Shown here: positions 13,268 to 13,312 of the stretch, piece after piece
How positions within the stretch are numbered: position 1 is the first letter of the stretch
Layout of the letters: each line of letters starts with the position of its first letter
NCBI GenBank assembly: GCA_964649665.1
Contig: CAZYPU010000030.1
Span: 1-13,312 of the forward strand
DNA from: CAZYPU01 sp964649665
Lineage (GTDB): Bacteria; Omnitrophota; Gorgyraeia; JABMRN01; RBG-13-46-9
Direction: 5' to 3'
Length of the DNA: 13,312 bases
Translations under genes and position numbers: made by a program
Notes under the pieces: model-generated
Told to the model about the DNA's origin: nothing
What the model saw: only the letters and a program-made list of their open reading frames with translations
The model's database searches: none

Positions 13268-13312
13268 AGCGGCTAGCGGGAATCGAACCCGCGTAACTAG
13301 CTTGGGAAGCTA
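13268..13312 (-). tRNA. tRNA-Gly (anticodon CCC), 3' part, cut by window edge
   Basis: Minus strand, from the edge: end of the anticodon stem TAGC, loop TTCCCAA (anticodon CCC at 13304-13306), stem GCTAG, variable loop TTAC, T arm GCGGG-TTCGATT-CCCGC, acceptor strand TAGCCGC and discriminator T (13268). The U discriminator and TTCCCAA loop fit tRNA-Gly reading GGG. The CCA end is not encoded (CTC follows). The D arm and 5' acceptor strand lie outside the window. Confidence 0.9.

Overview
The window is a densely packed, almost entirely minus-strand bacterial region of moderate GC. The strongest taxonomic clue is the short basic protein at 2589-2915. Its N-terminal half matches the 'small basic protein' family known mainly from Verrucomicrobia, Chlamydiae and related PVC-superphylum genomes. 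With a GTP-type PEP carboxykinase, short intergenic spaces and many ATGA-type overlaps, this suggests an uncultured PVC-type bacterium such as Candidatus Omnitrophota. That placement is an inference; no 16S rRNA gene is present.

Reading in the direction of transcription (high to low coordinates), the window starts with the 3' part of a tRNA-Gly(CCC). A repeat-bearing intergenic spacer follows (palindromic element 13131-13247, then a good sigma70-like promoter at 13057-13084). Next comes a tight array of eleven genes: an NlpD-like LysM/M23 lipoprotein; an ATPase with a C-terminal nuclease-like domain; a YfcE-type phosphodiesterase; a dGTPase; a PocR-like/GAF/HD-GYP protein; a small winged-helix protein; a membrane-anchored protein of unknown function; a UvrD-type helicase fused to an Fe-S PD-(D/E)XK nuclease; a SPOR-domain membrane protein; the small basic protein; and a free-standing MetG beta-like tRNA-binding domain. 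Gaps are mostly below 60 nt, several genes overlap or abut, and this probably forms one or a few transcription units. A second copy of the palindromic element (2148-2200) and a weak terminator-like hairpin separate this array from the last pair, GTP-dependent PEP carboxykinase and 3-dehydroquinate synthase (cut by the window edge), which overlap by ATGA.

Functionally the region mixes cell-envelope and division functions (NlpD-like, SPOR, possibly the AsmA-like membrane protein), DNA and nucleotide maintenance (helicase-nuclease, dGTPase, ATPase-nuclease), signalling (degenerate HD-GYP, winged helix), and central metabolism (PEP carboxykinase feeding PEP, a shikimate-pathway precursor, next to AroB). 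I see no CRISPR, insertion sequence, phage or clear defence island. The most noteworthy points are an HD-GYP domain that has lost two of the expected metal ligands behind a cysteine-rich PocR-like sensor, an ATPase with an E-x-R nuclease-like tail, a small basic protein carrying a long Lys/Ala/Glu tail and overlapping the SPOR gene, and the pair of hairpin repeats at both ends of the gene array.
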